From contig OZ022589.1 in NCBI GenBank assembly GCA_963669155.1, positions 5,659,723 to 5,723,722 of the forward strand: a DNA stretch of 64,000 bases, in the 5' to 3' direction. The position numbers and the translations under genes are program-made. Numbering within the stretch: the first letter of the stretch is position 1; each line of letters opens with the position of its first letter. Source of the stretch: Arbacia lixula. Lineage: Eukaryota > Echinodermata > Echinoidea > Arbacioida > Arbaciidae. This document shows, one piece after another, positions 1 to 10,987 of this stretch. The notes beneath the pieces are model-generated. The model was not told the origin of the DNA and did not search any database. It saw only the letters and a program-made list of their open reading frames with translations.

Positions 1-428
1 CTAACGAGCATTATGAGTTAGCTTTATAACATTTTTTGGCAAGGGTTCAAATACTGTATAAATTATGATCAATCAATATTGACGAGGCTAATAAGTTTTT
101 AAGTTTTTTGTGTGCATTTCTGTGCTTGGTTTTTCTCAAAGATTTTGCTCTACTCTTATTTAAAAAAAATGAAGCAATGTTTGAATATAGGTAAAATATC
201 TCTACGGACAACCTCTTTGACACCATTCATTTTCTGAAGTCTTTAGATGGGTAGCCTACTCTACACAATGATAGTAAAAATTTACATGTCTCGTCGGAGA
301 GGACGCTCCTTCATTTTGGGTGAATAGCCACCTCTATTTTGGATCTTGGTACAAGCTTGACTGCTTCACGCGTATTGATCAGTTTATATGCAGATTACAA
401 GCCAGCGCCTGTAAAGCATGTGTGAGTT
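1..428. other. Unassigned AT-rich sequence
   Basis: I see no gene or clear repeat here. The first 11 bases (CTAACGAGCAT) also occur at 1518-1528 inside the palindromic repeat at 1.44-1.62 kb, so the window may open in the tail of another copy. That match is too short to prove it. Confidence 0.3.
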
Positions 429-591
429 GTTAACAAATTAATGCGATCATGAAAGTTCATCTGTGTTGGTATGCAGATAACATGAAGTTAAAAACTTTTG
501 ATCTCAACACAAGAAAAATCGAAGTAAGTCTACGATTTTTTTCTTGTGTTGAGATTAAAAGTTTTTAACTTCATGTTAACAAATCAATGCG
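429..591. repeat. Hairpin (foldback) with flanking direct repeats
   Basis: Two arms of about 44-46 bases (478-521 and 533-578) are near-perfect reverse complements around an 11-base loop. The arm contains ATCTCAACACAAGAAAAATC and its complement. A 17-base direct repeat, GTTAACAAATNAATGCG, lies at 429-445 and again at 575-591, overlapping the outer end of the right arm. The layout suggests a small foldback element or a duplication-inversion event. No protein is encoded. The family is not recognised. Confidence 0.75.
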
Positions 592-1064
592 TATGATAAG
601 TACAGACACAATACTTAAGCTGAACTTAGATTCAACATACTTTTAAAACATAACACCTGATAAAAAATGTATATAAGCTTTTATCGCTTTTTACAAAAGT
701 TCCATGTCATATAAAAAAAATATAAAAGCATTCCAAACCAGGGATAGCAAATTATACTCAATTAAGGTCATCGTGTGCGCTTCGCATCGTCAAATTAGGT
801 TTATCACTCTACGTGTGGCATTACACACAATGCTGTTCTATTACATTGGTATGTATCACAGTCATTTACCAAATTGCAGCGGTGAAACAAGAAAAGGTGA
901 ACTCCTTATGCGCCAATCTGATGCATCTGTGCACAACTTACATACACAACTTCCATAGATTAACATTTGCCCTGACAAAGTGTTTAAAGGAAAATCAGTA
1001 ATCCGGTCAAATTTATTTTTGTCTTCTTCATTTGCTTTCACTTTTTTAATTTTTCATTTTTTCC

Positions 1065-1067
<3 letters not shown>
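592..1067. other. Unassigned sequence
   Basis: AT-rich sequence with only short open frames that lack protein-like composition. I see no RNA gene or repeat structure. Confidence 0.3.
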
Positions 1068-1098
<31 letters not shown>

Positions 1099-1122
1099 GG
1101 GGGGGGGGAGGGAGAGGGGGGG
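1068..1122. repeat. Poly-T run joined to poly-G run
   Basis: About 30 T are followed directly by 11 G and then G-rich sequence to 1122. Such a T/G junction can mark a decayed retroelement tail next to a G-quadruplex-prone tract, but no element body is visible beside it. Length may be affected by sequencing error. Confidence 0.8.
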
Positions 1123-1440
1123 ATATAACACAGCACATGTGGTGGCACGTACATACAAGTAGATGTCACTCAATAACTATTTATTTCTCAAAATAATAAT
1201 AGGGCCTACAGTTCCTTGATTTTCCATCAACAAGCTGTATTTCTGCCTCTTATTGCCTTGCTTTTACCGAGATTAACTAATATTTGGACTGGAACATGCC
1301 TTTTAACATCGGGATATCGATTACCGGCGGCCGCTTAATCCTTCCCGAGCCAGACCAAATAGTACTCTATGTGTTCTTTGTACATTACGGGAGAAAAAAT
1401 GCACCCATGCGGTAAGAGGTGTATTTGCGTGGGGAAACAC

Positions 1441-1615
1441 TCGTTATTCCGAAGGCTCGTTATTCCGAACGTTACGCGACAAATGCTCGGATTAACGATC
1501 CATTTTTCGTTTTCGGACTAACGAGCATCGAGGTACAGGCAATGAACGTGTTTCGGAATTACGAACCTTCGGAATAACGAACCTTCGGAATAAACGAACC
1601 TTCGGAATATCGAAC
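1441..1615. repeat. Palindromic repeat built of TTCGTTATTCCGAAGG units
   Basis: The left arm (about 1441-1470) has two copies of CGTTATTCCGAA. The right arm (about 1553-1612) has four copies of the reverse complement, TTCGGAATNACGAACC, at a period of 15-17 bases. The middle part (ACTAACGAGCAT) is not repeated. The arms are therefore inverted and each is internally tandem, as in some foldback or MITE families. No coding capacity. The family name is unknown to me. Confidence 0.7.
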
Positions 1616-3657
1616 TGTAACCTTTGCGTGTACCTGACGACCGTCGACTCATGAAATGTGTGTGTGTTTCTAGTGCATGCATGCGTTGACAGTAGGTGAA
1701 GAGTCAATTTGCTTTACATACCAGCACTAAACAGGTTAACCCATGATTGTTAGTAGGTTAGCAACAATACCAAACATATTATCTGACTTTACGTGATCGT
1801 TGCCATGTCACCTATATTCAATCAAAAGAACTGAAGTTATAATTATATAAATCTAAAAATATATCATATTACAAAATCATATTACGTTCCCCCATGCTTG
1901 ATATTTCCTAGGTGATTATATACAGTCTTGACTTTTGTCCCTTCGTTGTCATTCCGTTGATTTTCATTTTCTTGTCCGAATGCCCTCAAAACGAGCAATT
2001 TGATTGGTGAACTTGTTTGCGGGGTATTTTTCTGTATCCACAGTATGATGTTTGTTTCAGGGCAGTTCTCCAAGGGCTGGCCTCCGTCATGTCAGCACGG
2101 TGCAACACATAATATGCCTAAACGGATCGTATGGGTGAACGGAATTATAATTATAATCACCATTATTGCATCGCAAGGTACTTTGAAAGTGGAAAGGGTT
2201 GTTTGCAGTCATTAACTGACTGCTCATCTCGATTACTAAAAGGTAGATTTGACAAGAGACTTGAGACAGGTCTTTGTACTCGTAAACACTTTGTTTTATA
2301 ATAAGTATATCACATGATAATCTGTGTGACAGATGGTTTAAGATCGTGGCACACATAGTTAAGTAATCACAGATTCCGGTCGGTTGCCTCATAACGAGCA
2401 CGGTTTAGTACAACGTCAAACGTATGTTCTTGTTCACGGTAAAAGTAAGGAGATTGTACAAACAATAAGGGTGGGGGATGTTAAGACGCTTTAGGTCTAC
2501 GTGTTCATCATCCGAAAGCCATGACAGCTGAGAATATCAGTCTTATTCATTGACGTTTTGTAAAATGTGAATGTTATAGATGGCGTTCCCCGATAAGAAT
2601 GGATGGGGGGGGGGGGGGGGGGGGTTGCCTCTAAATCCTTTGAAGCCTAAATTGGTGCTATCAAAATGACTACATGTTCATATCGGTGAAAATAAGGTAT
2701 AAATAAAAATGTATGTGCACATCAGTCGCTCATATTCGTACTGAATTATTCATTGAACAAGCACGTGAAACCTAACCTGACTTCAGCACCGGCGCAAATT
2801 CAAGCACAAAAAACTGTTTATCCTTGTACCTGAATGTTGACTAAAGTACCTCTTATCGTGAAACAAATATAGACTGAAAGTGCGACATTGCTCGCACGCG
2901 GTTTTCGTTGACATTTTCGAGAGGACTTGACCGACAAACCACTAGTCCCTCATAACTCTTTCATGGTTGACCGCAACTAGTCTACGCGGATCAGCTCCCG
3001 ACACGTCAGACGGAGGCCCGGTTGCATGCTCGAGGTAGGTCTCCAGAGAAGCCACATACTACGTATTTAACGCCACTTTATAAACCATTAAGGCCATGAT
3101 CACTTGCGTCGAGTGAAATGTATGATTTTCTGTAAATTAAATGTGTTATTGATTCGGGAAAAATGGCATGAAAATATAGAAATGGTAAAACAATAAGGAA
3201 AAGGACCAGAAGTAGGATGCGGAGAGCAAAAAAAATAACAAGGTTTGATACGGAATATTGTTCGTTTGTTTTCAAACGTGACCTACAGTATCATTTTCCA
3301 TATTCAACATCGCATTTCTCTTGTCATGTAATTCCAAGTAAATAAATCGGCCAATCGATAAATGCACAGTGCACGACATATATTCCCTTTTCTTCCGGGA
3401 ATATTTCACTTCACACCTCACCTTCTCTTTTTATTCTTACTTTGCTACACGTCTATTCCCTTCGGCAAATGTCAGACAACACCCTCGCCCCCATTCTAAC
3501 ATTTGCCCATGATCCCGCTGAGTATTCTCAACTACATCCCATCAGAAAAAATAACAGCTTTTCTGACCATAGTTGCTCTAACGAACCCACTATTTTCTTT
3601 CGCATTTCTGTCATTATCTTGAAAGCAATACATTCTCAGCCCAGCCAGGCTATTTGC

Positions 3658-3659
<2 letters not shown>
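1616..3659. other. Unassigned sequence with a 20-G run
   Basis: There is no supported gene. A pure G run of 20 bases lies at 2605-2624. Short open frames on both strands look random. The part from 2880 to 3060 is richer in CpG than its surroundings, but no promoter elements line up. Confidence 0.35.
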
Positions 3660-3720
<61 letters not shown>

Positions 3721-3866
3721 CCTCCATCCATCCCCCCTCTCTCTCTTTATCCATCTCCCATTCTATGTCTATCCCTCTCTCCCTCCTTCCCTCTCTCTTT
3801 CACTCTCTCCCCCCTCTCTCTCACTCCCCCCCCCCCTCTCTCTCTTTCTCTATCTCTCTTTCCTGC
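3660..3866 (+). repeat. CT microsatellite and impure pyrimidine tract
   Basis: A (CT)n run of about 52 bases starts at 3660 and continues as CCT/CT-rich sequence to about 3866. The plus strand is almost pure pyrimidine. Translations give Leu-Ser runs that are artefacts of the repeat. Confidence 0.95.
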
Positions 3867-4111
3867 GTCATTTTTGTCTTGAAGAGAGTGTTATTTGTAT
3901 CTCATGTTTGATGAATGCCTCCCATGTCGCCGTTGTGTATCTATAATTTGGAAACCGACACCATGAGTTTCACACACCCGACGAGTATTTTGCACCACCC
4001 ACGGCGTTCGTAATAAAGCTGCCCCTCTCAACACGCTCCCCGCTCCTCACTCCGACGATTTCTCGGTTGCAACTTTTGTAATAACATCAGCAGACAATCT
4101 TCGGTTTGATA

Positions 4112-4114
4112 TGT

Positions 4115-4167
<53 letters not shown>

Positions 4168-4272
4168 TCTCTGTCTCTTTTTTCCGTCTCTCTTTCTTTC
4201 TCACTCTTGCTTTCTCCCTCTCTCTCTCGCTTTCTTTCTATCTGTCTCTCTTTCTCTTTGACCCTCTCTGTC

Positions 4273-4337
<65 letters not shown>

Positions 4338-4371
4338 TTTCCCCTTCTCTGCCTCTCTCTCCCCACCCCCA

Positions 4372-4409
<38 letters not shown>

Positions 4410-4410
4410 T
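4112..4410 (+). repeat. Compound CT / CTGT / TG microsatellite
   Basis: (CT)n occupies about 4120-4163, mixed CT sequence follows, then a (CTGT)n block around 4268-4302, another (CT)n block to 4334, and (TG)n at 4372-4407. The order suggests repeated slippage with point-mutation seeding of new motifs. Confidence 0.95.
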
Positions 4411-4719
4411 GTACGTGTTTAATTGTGAAGGTTGTGTATGTGTGTATGTACATTATCTCCTCCCCCGTCACTGTTTTTATGGTATACATGTAAGTTTAGG
4501 TTTAAGCCACGATCTTGGGGAGGTAATACGGCTACGAGTATTTGCTAATCACGCCGATGGGAGGCCCGCTTCTTGGACGAGTTGGTGGTAATAGATACCA
4601 TGGATACCTGGATACGGGGAGAGGAAAAAGGTTTCTAGACCTACGCTCTCCCAAGCAGCCTAATGGCATATTGCGGACATGAGAGCTTCAGCGCGGCCAC
4701 TGGAAAGGGAATACATTAA

Positions 4720-4766
4720 CCCGTTGTAAGTCAGTCAAATATTGCTCTATGGCCACTATGCGTACA
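4720..4766 (+). mobile_element. Degraded left part of TTAA-flanked MITE family M1
   Basis: TTAA at 4716-4719 is followed by CCCGTTGTAAGTCAG and then sequence that aligns with the body of the better copy at 21994. The right end is not found. Named here as family M1 for cross-reference only; about ten copies lie in the window. Confidence 0.45.
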
Positions 4767-4997
4767 TCCCTTCCTGTTGATCACGTAAAGATGGTAATGG
4801 ATAAAACGTTACACCATTCTCACCTACCCTGTGGAAAACACACAATATGACATTATTGCGACGACCAGCGAACAGCAAATCTCATTTGGAATTCAATAGG
4901 AGAACGTACCTTATTTCAAACGTTCTTTCCTTCATATTCCTATATATATGAAAGAAACATTTAATCAACATACTACCAAAGCATAATAATGGGGATG

Positions 4998-5052
<55 letters not shown>

Positions 5053-5110
5053 CACTACTAGAACTACTACTACTACTACTACTACTACTACTGCGACGAC
5101 GACGACGACT
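4998..5110 (+). repeat. CTA trinucleotide array with adjoining GAC array
   Basis: About 95 bases of (CTA)n with one short interruption near 5050-5060, then (CGA)n to 5110. Open frames across it give poly-Val, poly-Ser or poly-Arg and are artefacts. Confidence 0.95.
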
Positions 5111-5151
5111 TCTGAAACCAAAATTAATTTCAGGATGAACTATCCCTTTAA
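5111..5151. mobile_element. Possible end of a TTAA MITE
   Basis: The sequence TGAACTATCCCT ends directly at TTAA (5148-5151). Read on the minus strand this is TTAA followed by AGGGATAGTTCA, a terminal-repeat-like start. The other end is not visible, possibly because the trinucleotide array expanded inside the element. Weak evidence. Confidence 0.3.
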
Positions 5152-5579
5152 GAGCAGTGTGGAGACCTGATGGGGTGTACATAATGCTTACACTGGAAAA
5201 TGGATGAATGATCTTTTTCACCTAAACGTTGGTGTGCATGGCCTAATTCTTATCTCTTCATGTCTGTAAACAAAAGTAACGCACCACATCTTATTAACAG
5301 CCTCTGTTATCATTTGGTTAATTCTCTCATCATCATTGGCATGAATATGTGTAGTGTGCCAATGGGGTTTCCAAGGCCTTGTAATGTAAGGGTTAGTACT
5401 GTGTGGTTAGCCTTGAACGTCCATTATAACTAATTTTGCTTCAGAATGCCCAAAACTGTCTCCAATAATGCATCGATTAAAAGTCATTGACGTTCTGGTC
5501 AAAACCTTGACCGTCGCTTTAATCAATGCAGCTATATCTTACTGGCTGGTGACAATTAAATACATACACGGGCCACTTA

Positions 5580-5820
5580 AATCAAATTAAACAATCTATT
5601 TTAGGACACAATCGTTTAAGTGCGCTAGACGATATTGCAATACCAATTAATTTCACATTGTCTCATTGTTAATTATTGAGTCAATAACCTGCATATATGC
5701 ATTAGACTGAGTCATTGGAATACTCGAATTGGAAAATGTCATTATGATTATTACACCAATCGGTAATTATCATATCAATCGTCTGATTAGAATGTCATAT
5801 TAAATTGTTGACAGAAAACA
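5580..5820. promoter_or_regulatory. AT-rich cluster of homeodomain-like cores (possible enhancer)
   Basis: The segment contains many ATTA/TAAT cores, including CAATTAATTT near 5644 and GTTAATTATTGAG near 5669, plus an ATATGCAT octamer-like site near 5695 and a CCAAT-type site. It is free of microsatellite and transposon signatures, unlike its surroundings. AT-rich DNA produces such cores by chance, so this is only a candidate. Confidence 0.2.
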
Positions 5821-6099
5821 CATCTTGAGAGATAGCTTTGGGGGTTAACGGTGAATGTCGGACCACAATACACCACGCAGTGACATCTGAACTTTGCATT
5901 AGCAGTCATGTCCACTTCCGGTCTCAAACACAATTAAGCACCCGACCGGACTCTGACGTGAGTGCAAACAAGAGCCAAACATGGCTGCGCGGTGCAACAC
6001 ACTTTAAAACAGCGTTTAAAACAGATGGACCCAATTGTCTTCACGCCCTTTACAATGTACATTCAACATCCGGCCGAAGAGACATGTATAATCACTCAC

Positions 6100-6573
6100 G
6101 CTAGCGGGCGCGCTATCTGTGATGAACAATGGTGAATTTGAAATGAGACAGATCCAAATGTTGGCAGAATTTTCTTGTTTAAGTTTCTAACGCGTTCATC
6201 TGTTATATCCCACCCACACTTCTAATCATTCCAATCGAAATGCATGCAATGTCCATTACATTATTCCATAAGGAATGTACCTTTCGACAAGATCGCTCAG
6301 TCGCTAGTCTGTAAACAAGTCGATATTAATCCACCAATGTCATACCAGCCGACGGACGCACTTAGGTAACCAACTCAGACTCCGATATACGAACCTGTCG
6401 CGTCACAAAACGTATTGTGACGTAATAGTGACAAGCGCGCAAAAATGAAAAAGCGCGCGCACACTGGACCACATAGCAACCTATACTGAACTCACAGCCA
6501 GGCAACCGTTCTTGCACTCAACAATGCTCATTTGTTGAAAGTGGAAGTCTCGTAAGTTCCTTTCCATCCACAG
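6100..6573. other. CpG-rich patch with CRE-like sites
   Basis: CpG content is raised compared with flanking DNA. The stretch near 6410-6450 carries TTGTGACGTAATAGTGAC and GCGCGC runs. A TGACGTAA element resembles a CREB/ATF site. It precedes the weak exon candidate at 6574 and may be part of a promoter; no TATA box lines up. Confidence 0.25.
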
Positions 6574-6632
6574 CTCTATGGATTTATATATTGCCAGGGA
6601 AATTGTGTTGTTGGATCATGGAAAGCACATGG
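6574..6632 (+). CDS. Possible short host exon between splice sites
   Basis: A 59-base stretch lies between a good acceptor (CCTTTCCATCCACAG ending at 6573) and a strong donor (GG followed by GTGAGTTA at 6633). All three forward frames are open through it. An ATG at 6578 would start MDLYIAREIVLLDHGKHM and end in phase 1 at the donor, so this could also be a first coding exon below the CpG-rich patch at 6.1-6.57 kb. No homology is recognised and no matching partner exon was identified. Chance splice-like motifs are common in 64 kb, so confidence is low. Confidence 0.15.
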
Positions 6633-6819
6633 GTGAGTTAGTTCCTTCAATGCTTGTATTTTGCTTTCACTATTTGTTTCGCATATATATTTGTTTTATA
6701 AATGTTACGAGAAGGCCTAACAGTTCTTTACAACGAAACATCGAGCACGAGCAGCGTGTAACCAAGATACACAATCATTCCCACCCACGCACACGCAAAC
6801 ACATATACATATGCACATA

Positions 6820-6892
6820 CACCCCCCCCCCCTCCCCCCGTCCCTCCTTCTCACCTCTCCGTCTCCGAACTCCTCCTCCATTTCTCTCTGCC

Positions 6893-6940
<48 letters not shown>
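6820..6940 (+). repeat. Poly-C run and CT microsatellite
   Basis: A C-rich tract (about 6820-6840) is followed by pyrimidine-rich sequence and a pure (CT)n run at about 6896-6939. Confidence 0.95.
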
Positions 6941-6942
<2 letters not shown>

Positions 6943-7122
6943 CTTCTTCCGCGAACTAGATGTACATATCCTTCAAAAAGTACAACGTAAGTATAAGGTG
7001 TGAAATGTCCCATCCATTTGCACCTGTACGATAAAACGCCAACCTCTCTGTATGTACCTGTCTGTTCCCACCATATCTCTTTATCACGCGTCCTTCTAAA
7101 AATGTAACTGTGTCTCGGCTTC

Positions 7123-7234
7123 GTGTCTCTCTGCCTCTGTCTCCCTCTGCGCCCTAAATTCTCCAGAGTCCACAGTCCTCTCTTTTTCTCTCTCTCCCTC
7201 TTGGCATGTGCCCTACCTTTCGTTCCCCTTCCCG

Positions 7235-7295
<61 letters not shown>

Positions 7296-7680
7296 ACACT
7301 GGTTTGTTCCTTTTTGCTCTTTTATTCCCCATCTACATTTCAGTTACCCTCATCTCTCTTGTACTCTCTCTCTCTCTCACTCTCCCTTGTTCCCCTTTAT
7401 CTGTTTGTTTTTCTCTCTCGCACGCGCACGTTCCCTTTTCTCTCTCTTTTATTGCCAATCTACCTTTCAGTCACCCCCTATCTCTCTCTCTTTCTCTTTC
7501 TCTCTCTCTCTCTCTCTCTCACTCACTCACTCTCCCCCGTTCCCTCTTTATCTGTTTTTTCTCTCTCTCGCACGCACATGTTTTTTTTTTCTCTTTTACA
7601 TTGCCCACCTACCTTCCAGCCTTCCCCATCTCTCTCTCTCTCTCTCTCTCCGTCTCTCTCTCTCGTTCTCTCACTATACA
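7123..7680 (+). repeat. CT-rich higher-order tandem repeat
   Basis: Beyond simple (CT)n, a unit of roughly 85-150 bases repeats about three times. Each unit is a CT run, then CCCNNGTTCC, TTTATCTGTTT, a TCTCTCGCACGC block, and an ending like CCACCTACCTTTCAG. Starts are near 7281, 7363 and 7481. All three forward frames stay open because of pyrimidine bias, giving Leu/Ser-rich pseudo-proteins. The growth in unit length is due mainly to the internal CT run. Confidence 0.8.
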
Positions 7681-9075
7681 AATTGCGTGGGAGCCTCTAT
7701 TTGACATCATGCATTTTGTGATGGTAGAAGTAGTCATAATTCTGTCACTAAAGAATCTATAATTTCAGTATTAGCTCGAAATAGTGCTTGTAATATTTGT
7801 TTGATATCCTTCCTCGAGACCTTAATGTTGGCTAAGCAATATTCCTCTGCGTACGGACCATGTAGTTGGGTCCATGTTACAACTTTAGGTATTGATACGG
7901 AGAGAATGAATTTGCTTTAGGAATTTACTTTCTCTATCTCCCCTCCCCTATCTCTCTTGTCTGTCATACCCGTCTCCCTCACTCATACGACATGTTCTTC
8001 ACAAGTACATATTTCCCTTCCCGCTCACACCTCTGCGCTAGAAAAACAATCAAAACAGTCACGCAACCCGCCTCTCCGCCTCGTTTTACCCAACGCAATG
8101 CTCTTTCTTCGTGTCGTCTGCCTTCTCGCATATTAACCAAAAAGCGCGCGCGAAACGCTGCGTCGAGAGAGCGCGAGAACCGGGCAACTCCATCGAGGTA
8201 CTTCAACCACTTTATTTAAGTCGACGCACTTTCCTCCCAGCACTCATTCACCCGTTGGACGGTGACTAGGAATCAATAGCTGCTCTTCAAGTGCTCCTGG
8301 TGTTTGGTATTGGTGTTCGGTCGCGTTTGCAAGGTAGAAACGCCGCAGCTCCTTCAGGCTTTTCCAGTTGCTACGAGTCCGTGATGATAGCTATTCTTCG
8401 GAATGATAGATTCTGCTAACGTATTTATCAAACAAGGTAAATAGAGACGAAAAAGGTGCTCCTCTGCGTCGGCTTAGCGCATGGTAACGAATCATATATC
8501 ACGTGACTCTTGGTTCCCACACGGAAATTTACCATAGACAGTATACAATATACAACATAATGTTATAGCAGCGAGACACACTTAGCAGGACTTGATATAT
8601 TATAGCGGATACGATATCAAGGTGTGAACAAGACTGTTCTCGGGTGATGCTATTTCAACAAGTGAAAACGCAGTTTGGAATGCGCATTTGTATTAACCCA
8701 AAATTTTGATGAGTACCATTGATGCTAACAAAGCTGTTCCGCAAAATCCGTTTTTTAATTAAACCGGAATGAAGTATTGTGGAAGCGCATGATTATTTGC
8801 CACATTTTATTAATTCAGACGATTGAAGATTTCCATCAAGAATCTGGTCAAGGAAAATGTCACAGAACCCAGTAATGAATACCCCAGCTTAATCTGGGAG
8901 GATATTCGTACGCCAAAAAAAAATCAATTTTGCATCCTCAGACAGATCGTTCGTTTTCAAGGAATAGGAGAGCGCCTCTCGGATAAAGTAGATGTCAGCT
9001 TGGTTTTTCTGCATTCAATTCTTCATATTTCTTCCGTGGTTTGGCTGATTAAAACAAATCCGGCGTTCCGGACAA
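7681..9075. other. Unassigned sequence with CpG-rich patches
   Basis: No gene is recognised. CpG-rich stretches occur near 8030-8215, including AAAGCGCGCGCGAAACGC, and a weaker one near 8270-8370. A modest open frame at 8823-9101 has no recognisable domain and is not called. Confidence 0.3.
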
Positions 9076-9078
9076 GGA

Positions 9079-9087
9079 TTTATAAAG
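9079..9087 (+). promoter_or_regulatory. TATA-like box upstream of candidate first exon
   Basis: TTTATAAAG lies about 140 bases before the ATG at 9226. No clear initiator sits 25-35 bases downstream, so the assignment rests on the TATA-like motif and the nearby ATG-plus-donor arrangement only. Confidence 0.2.
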
Positions 9088-9225
9088 ACCACACGATTTA
9101 GAACACGTCTTGAGAAGATTCTCCCCCATATCTCACCGCATCATTCGCTTTCTTCTACAAGCAAGGAGCTCTCATAACTTATTGGCATTTCTCTTTCTGG
9201 ATCCTTCTCCGGATAATACTACATC

Positions 9226-9259
9226 ATGAAGCTCCCGGCCCCCGTTGTCACTATTTTCG
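9226..9259 (+). CDS. Possible first coding exon (signal-peptide-like start)
   Basis: ATG at 9226 opens MKLPAPVVTIF and is cut after 34 bases by a near-consensus donor, TTCG followed by GTAAGT at 9260. The exon would end in phase 1, the phase often seen at introns near signal peptides. A good acceptor (a T run, then CAACCAG ending at 9985) is in compatible phase and would continue with a hydrophobic stretch for about 17 codons before a stop. The protein is too short to identify. It could equally be a chance ATG next to a chance donor. Confidence 0.2.
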
Positions 9260-9604
9260 GTAAGTGGACGATACAGCCCTATATATAATCTTAGCATTCG
9301 TTACCTAATGGCGCTTGCTCGCTGATTGAGTTGCTTCATACGAGTATAATCATCCCGTAGGTGAGCACAGAAAACCTAACACCAACGCAACCAATTTATT
9401 TTTACTAAGACTCATCTATCAAGTGACACTATAAACAACTGTCAAATCTGTTTGAAAATCTCATAAATTACAACGCCTCCGATCTCCATTAATGTACTGT
9501 ATTGACGTGCAGGGTTATAAAGCTAGTGTCTGTGGAGATCTTCTTTTGTTTTAAGATTTTCGTGACAAGTAATATCCACGAGAATATAGGTTGCAATGGC
9601 GCTA

Positions 9605-9690
9605 ATCAATAGGTGAAGACAAACAAATTGAATGAAACGCCGGAGAAGAAAAAAATATTCGAATTTTCGGTCATAGACCTTTATCAAGAA
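9605..9690 (-). repeat. Dispersed repeat R1, copy 1
   Basis: Contains AACGCCGGAGAAGAAAAAAA followed by a segment that reads on the minus strand as AAAGGTCTATGACCGAAAAT. The same combination returns at 10060-10130 and 40560-40660. The AGGTC/GACC pair forms a stem followed by GAAA. The block resembles 3' ends seen in non-LTR or Penelope-like elements, but no reverse transcriptase is next to it. Confidence 0.5.
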
Positions 9691-9771
9691 TGAACAATTT
9701 ACACAAAAAACACGATTGCGTACAACGAGCGTATTTTGAACTATAATTAATGAGATATGCACATGGACCTG

Positions 9772-9920
9772 GGGGTGTTTCACCAAGCTGTTTAAAAGCT
9801 ACGAACAACTTTACGAACGAATGCTTAACTATACCACACTTTGTTCATTGAGAATCTGATTTAGTACAAGAAGGGATCACCAGTCGTTCGTAACTTACGA
9901 AGAGCTTGGTGAAACACCCC
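9772..9920. mobile_element. Short TIR element (MITE), 149 bp
   Basis: Starts with GGGGTGTTTCACCAAGCT and ends with the exact reverse complement, giving 18-bp terminal inverted repeats. Subterminal ACGAAC motifs are also inverted. There is no coding capacity. The flanks (CTG and TAG) give no convincing target-site duplication, so the superfamily cannot be set. Flanking sequences around TGCACATGG and TGCACGTAG are themselves similar, suggesting insertion into duplicated DNA. Confidence 0.8.
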
Positions 9921-10059
9921 TAGTGCACGTAGGGCTCTCTTGTTCTCATAATAATTCATGGATATCATTGTTTTTTTTCAACCAGCTATGCATTTGACCC
10001 TGTGCACATGGGGTTCCCTTGCTCTCATGAGAATATAGAATTGTATAAATATATCTATA

Positions 10060-10130
10060 GACACAAACAAATCAATGAAGACGCCGGAGAAGACAAGTTT
10101 ATGGACATTTAGGTCTTATATAGATGATAA
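10060..10130 (-). repeat. Dispersed repeat R1, copy 2 (diverged)
   Basis: CACAAACAAATCAATGAAGA leads into CGCCGGAGAAGA, matching copy 1 at 9611-9650. The GGTC stem region is more diverged here. Confidence 0.4.
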
Positions 10131-10505
10131 AGATATATATATTGAGAGAGAGGGGCGGGGGGATGACAGAGAGAGAGAGAAAAATTAATTTAAAATACGT
10201 ATAACCTCTGCAATATAAAGCATCTTTTCAATGTTTTTAAATTAATATTAGTTATCAAGAATGTGTTTTCAATTCTGCAAGTAAAGTACACACACCAACT
10301 GCACTCCCTTAAACATTTTTTGCCGGCTGCTGTTTAACCATTTACACGCGCATGTCTACATCACAAATAAACACAAATTGCATATTGATACGAAAAGTGT
10401 TAACGTGCAAGTGATGGTGACAATAGTCGCGATCACTTGCGTAACCAAGAAACAGTAAAGTTTACCTCCTTTTGTCAATTTGGCTATGGGTTTCGAACCC
10501 AAAAC

Positions 10506-10562
10506 ATACCTTCCTGCTCAATAGAAAATGTGTGTATTACTTGTAAATAAAGTCACCTATGG
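10506..10562 (+). mobile_element. Degraded internal part of MITE family M1
   Basis: The body sequence CTGCTCAATAGAAAATGTG, then TGTATTACTTGTAAATAAAG, aligns with the body of the copies at 21994 and 49899. Terminal TTAA and TIRs are not recognisable. Confidence 0.35.
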
Positions 10563-10987
10563 TAGATGAAGATGATATTGAATCGATTGTTTCGCTACAA
10601 AATATACGACACGTAACAAAATAATCATGGATATATTGTAATGAAGGAATAGATATGAAGTATCACCATCTTAAGAATGAAAACAAAAAGCCAGCTAGGT
10701 TGCAAAGAGAATTTAGTACCTCAGTGCGCCCTAAGTTATTGCGATTTTCATGAATACTATTTGTTTATTACCTGCTTTCTATTTTTACGTAAATTTAGTA
10801 ACCTTTTGGAAACTTGCGTACGCTTTATGTAGATAAACTCCGTCAATTTCTCGTTTTAATGAGGTCACTGATACATATTCAAATAAGGAATTAACAAATA
10901 TCGAATGGACAGTGGTATCAAAAAACATATCAATGCAAATTTTAACCTCAAGAAACGAGCCTTAGTTTAATGTTCATAGGTATAAAA

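Noticed and set aside
429-591. CRISPR-like repeat arrangement
   Set aside because: Only two direct repeats around a hairpin, in a eukaryotic setting; no array.
4882-5221. Poly-Val and poly-Ser/Arg frames on the minus strand
   Set aside because: Translation of the CTA/CGA trinucleotide arrays.
3442-7762. Long Leu/Ser-rich open frames over CT repeats
   Set aside because: They exist in all three forward frames because CT repeats lack stops. No protein-like composition outside the repeat.
10440-10505. tRNA-like B box (GGGTTCGAAACCC on the minus strand)
   Set aside because: No A box, acceptor pairing or cloverleaf could be fitted; the motif is simply palindromic.
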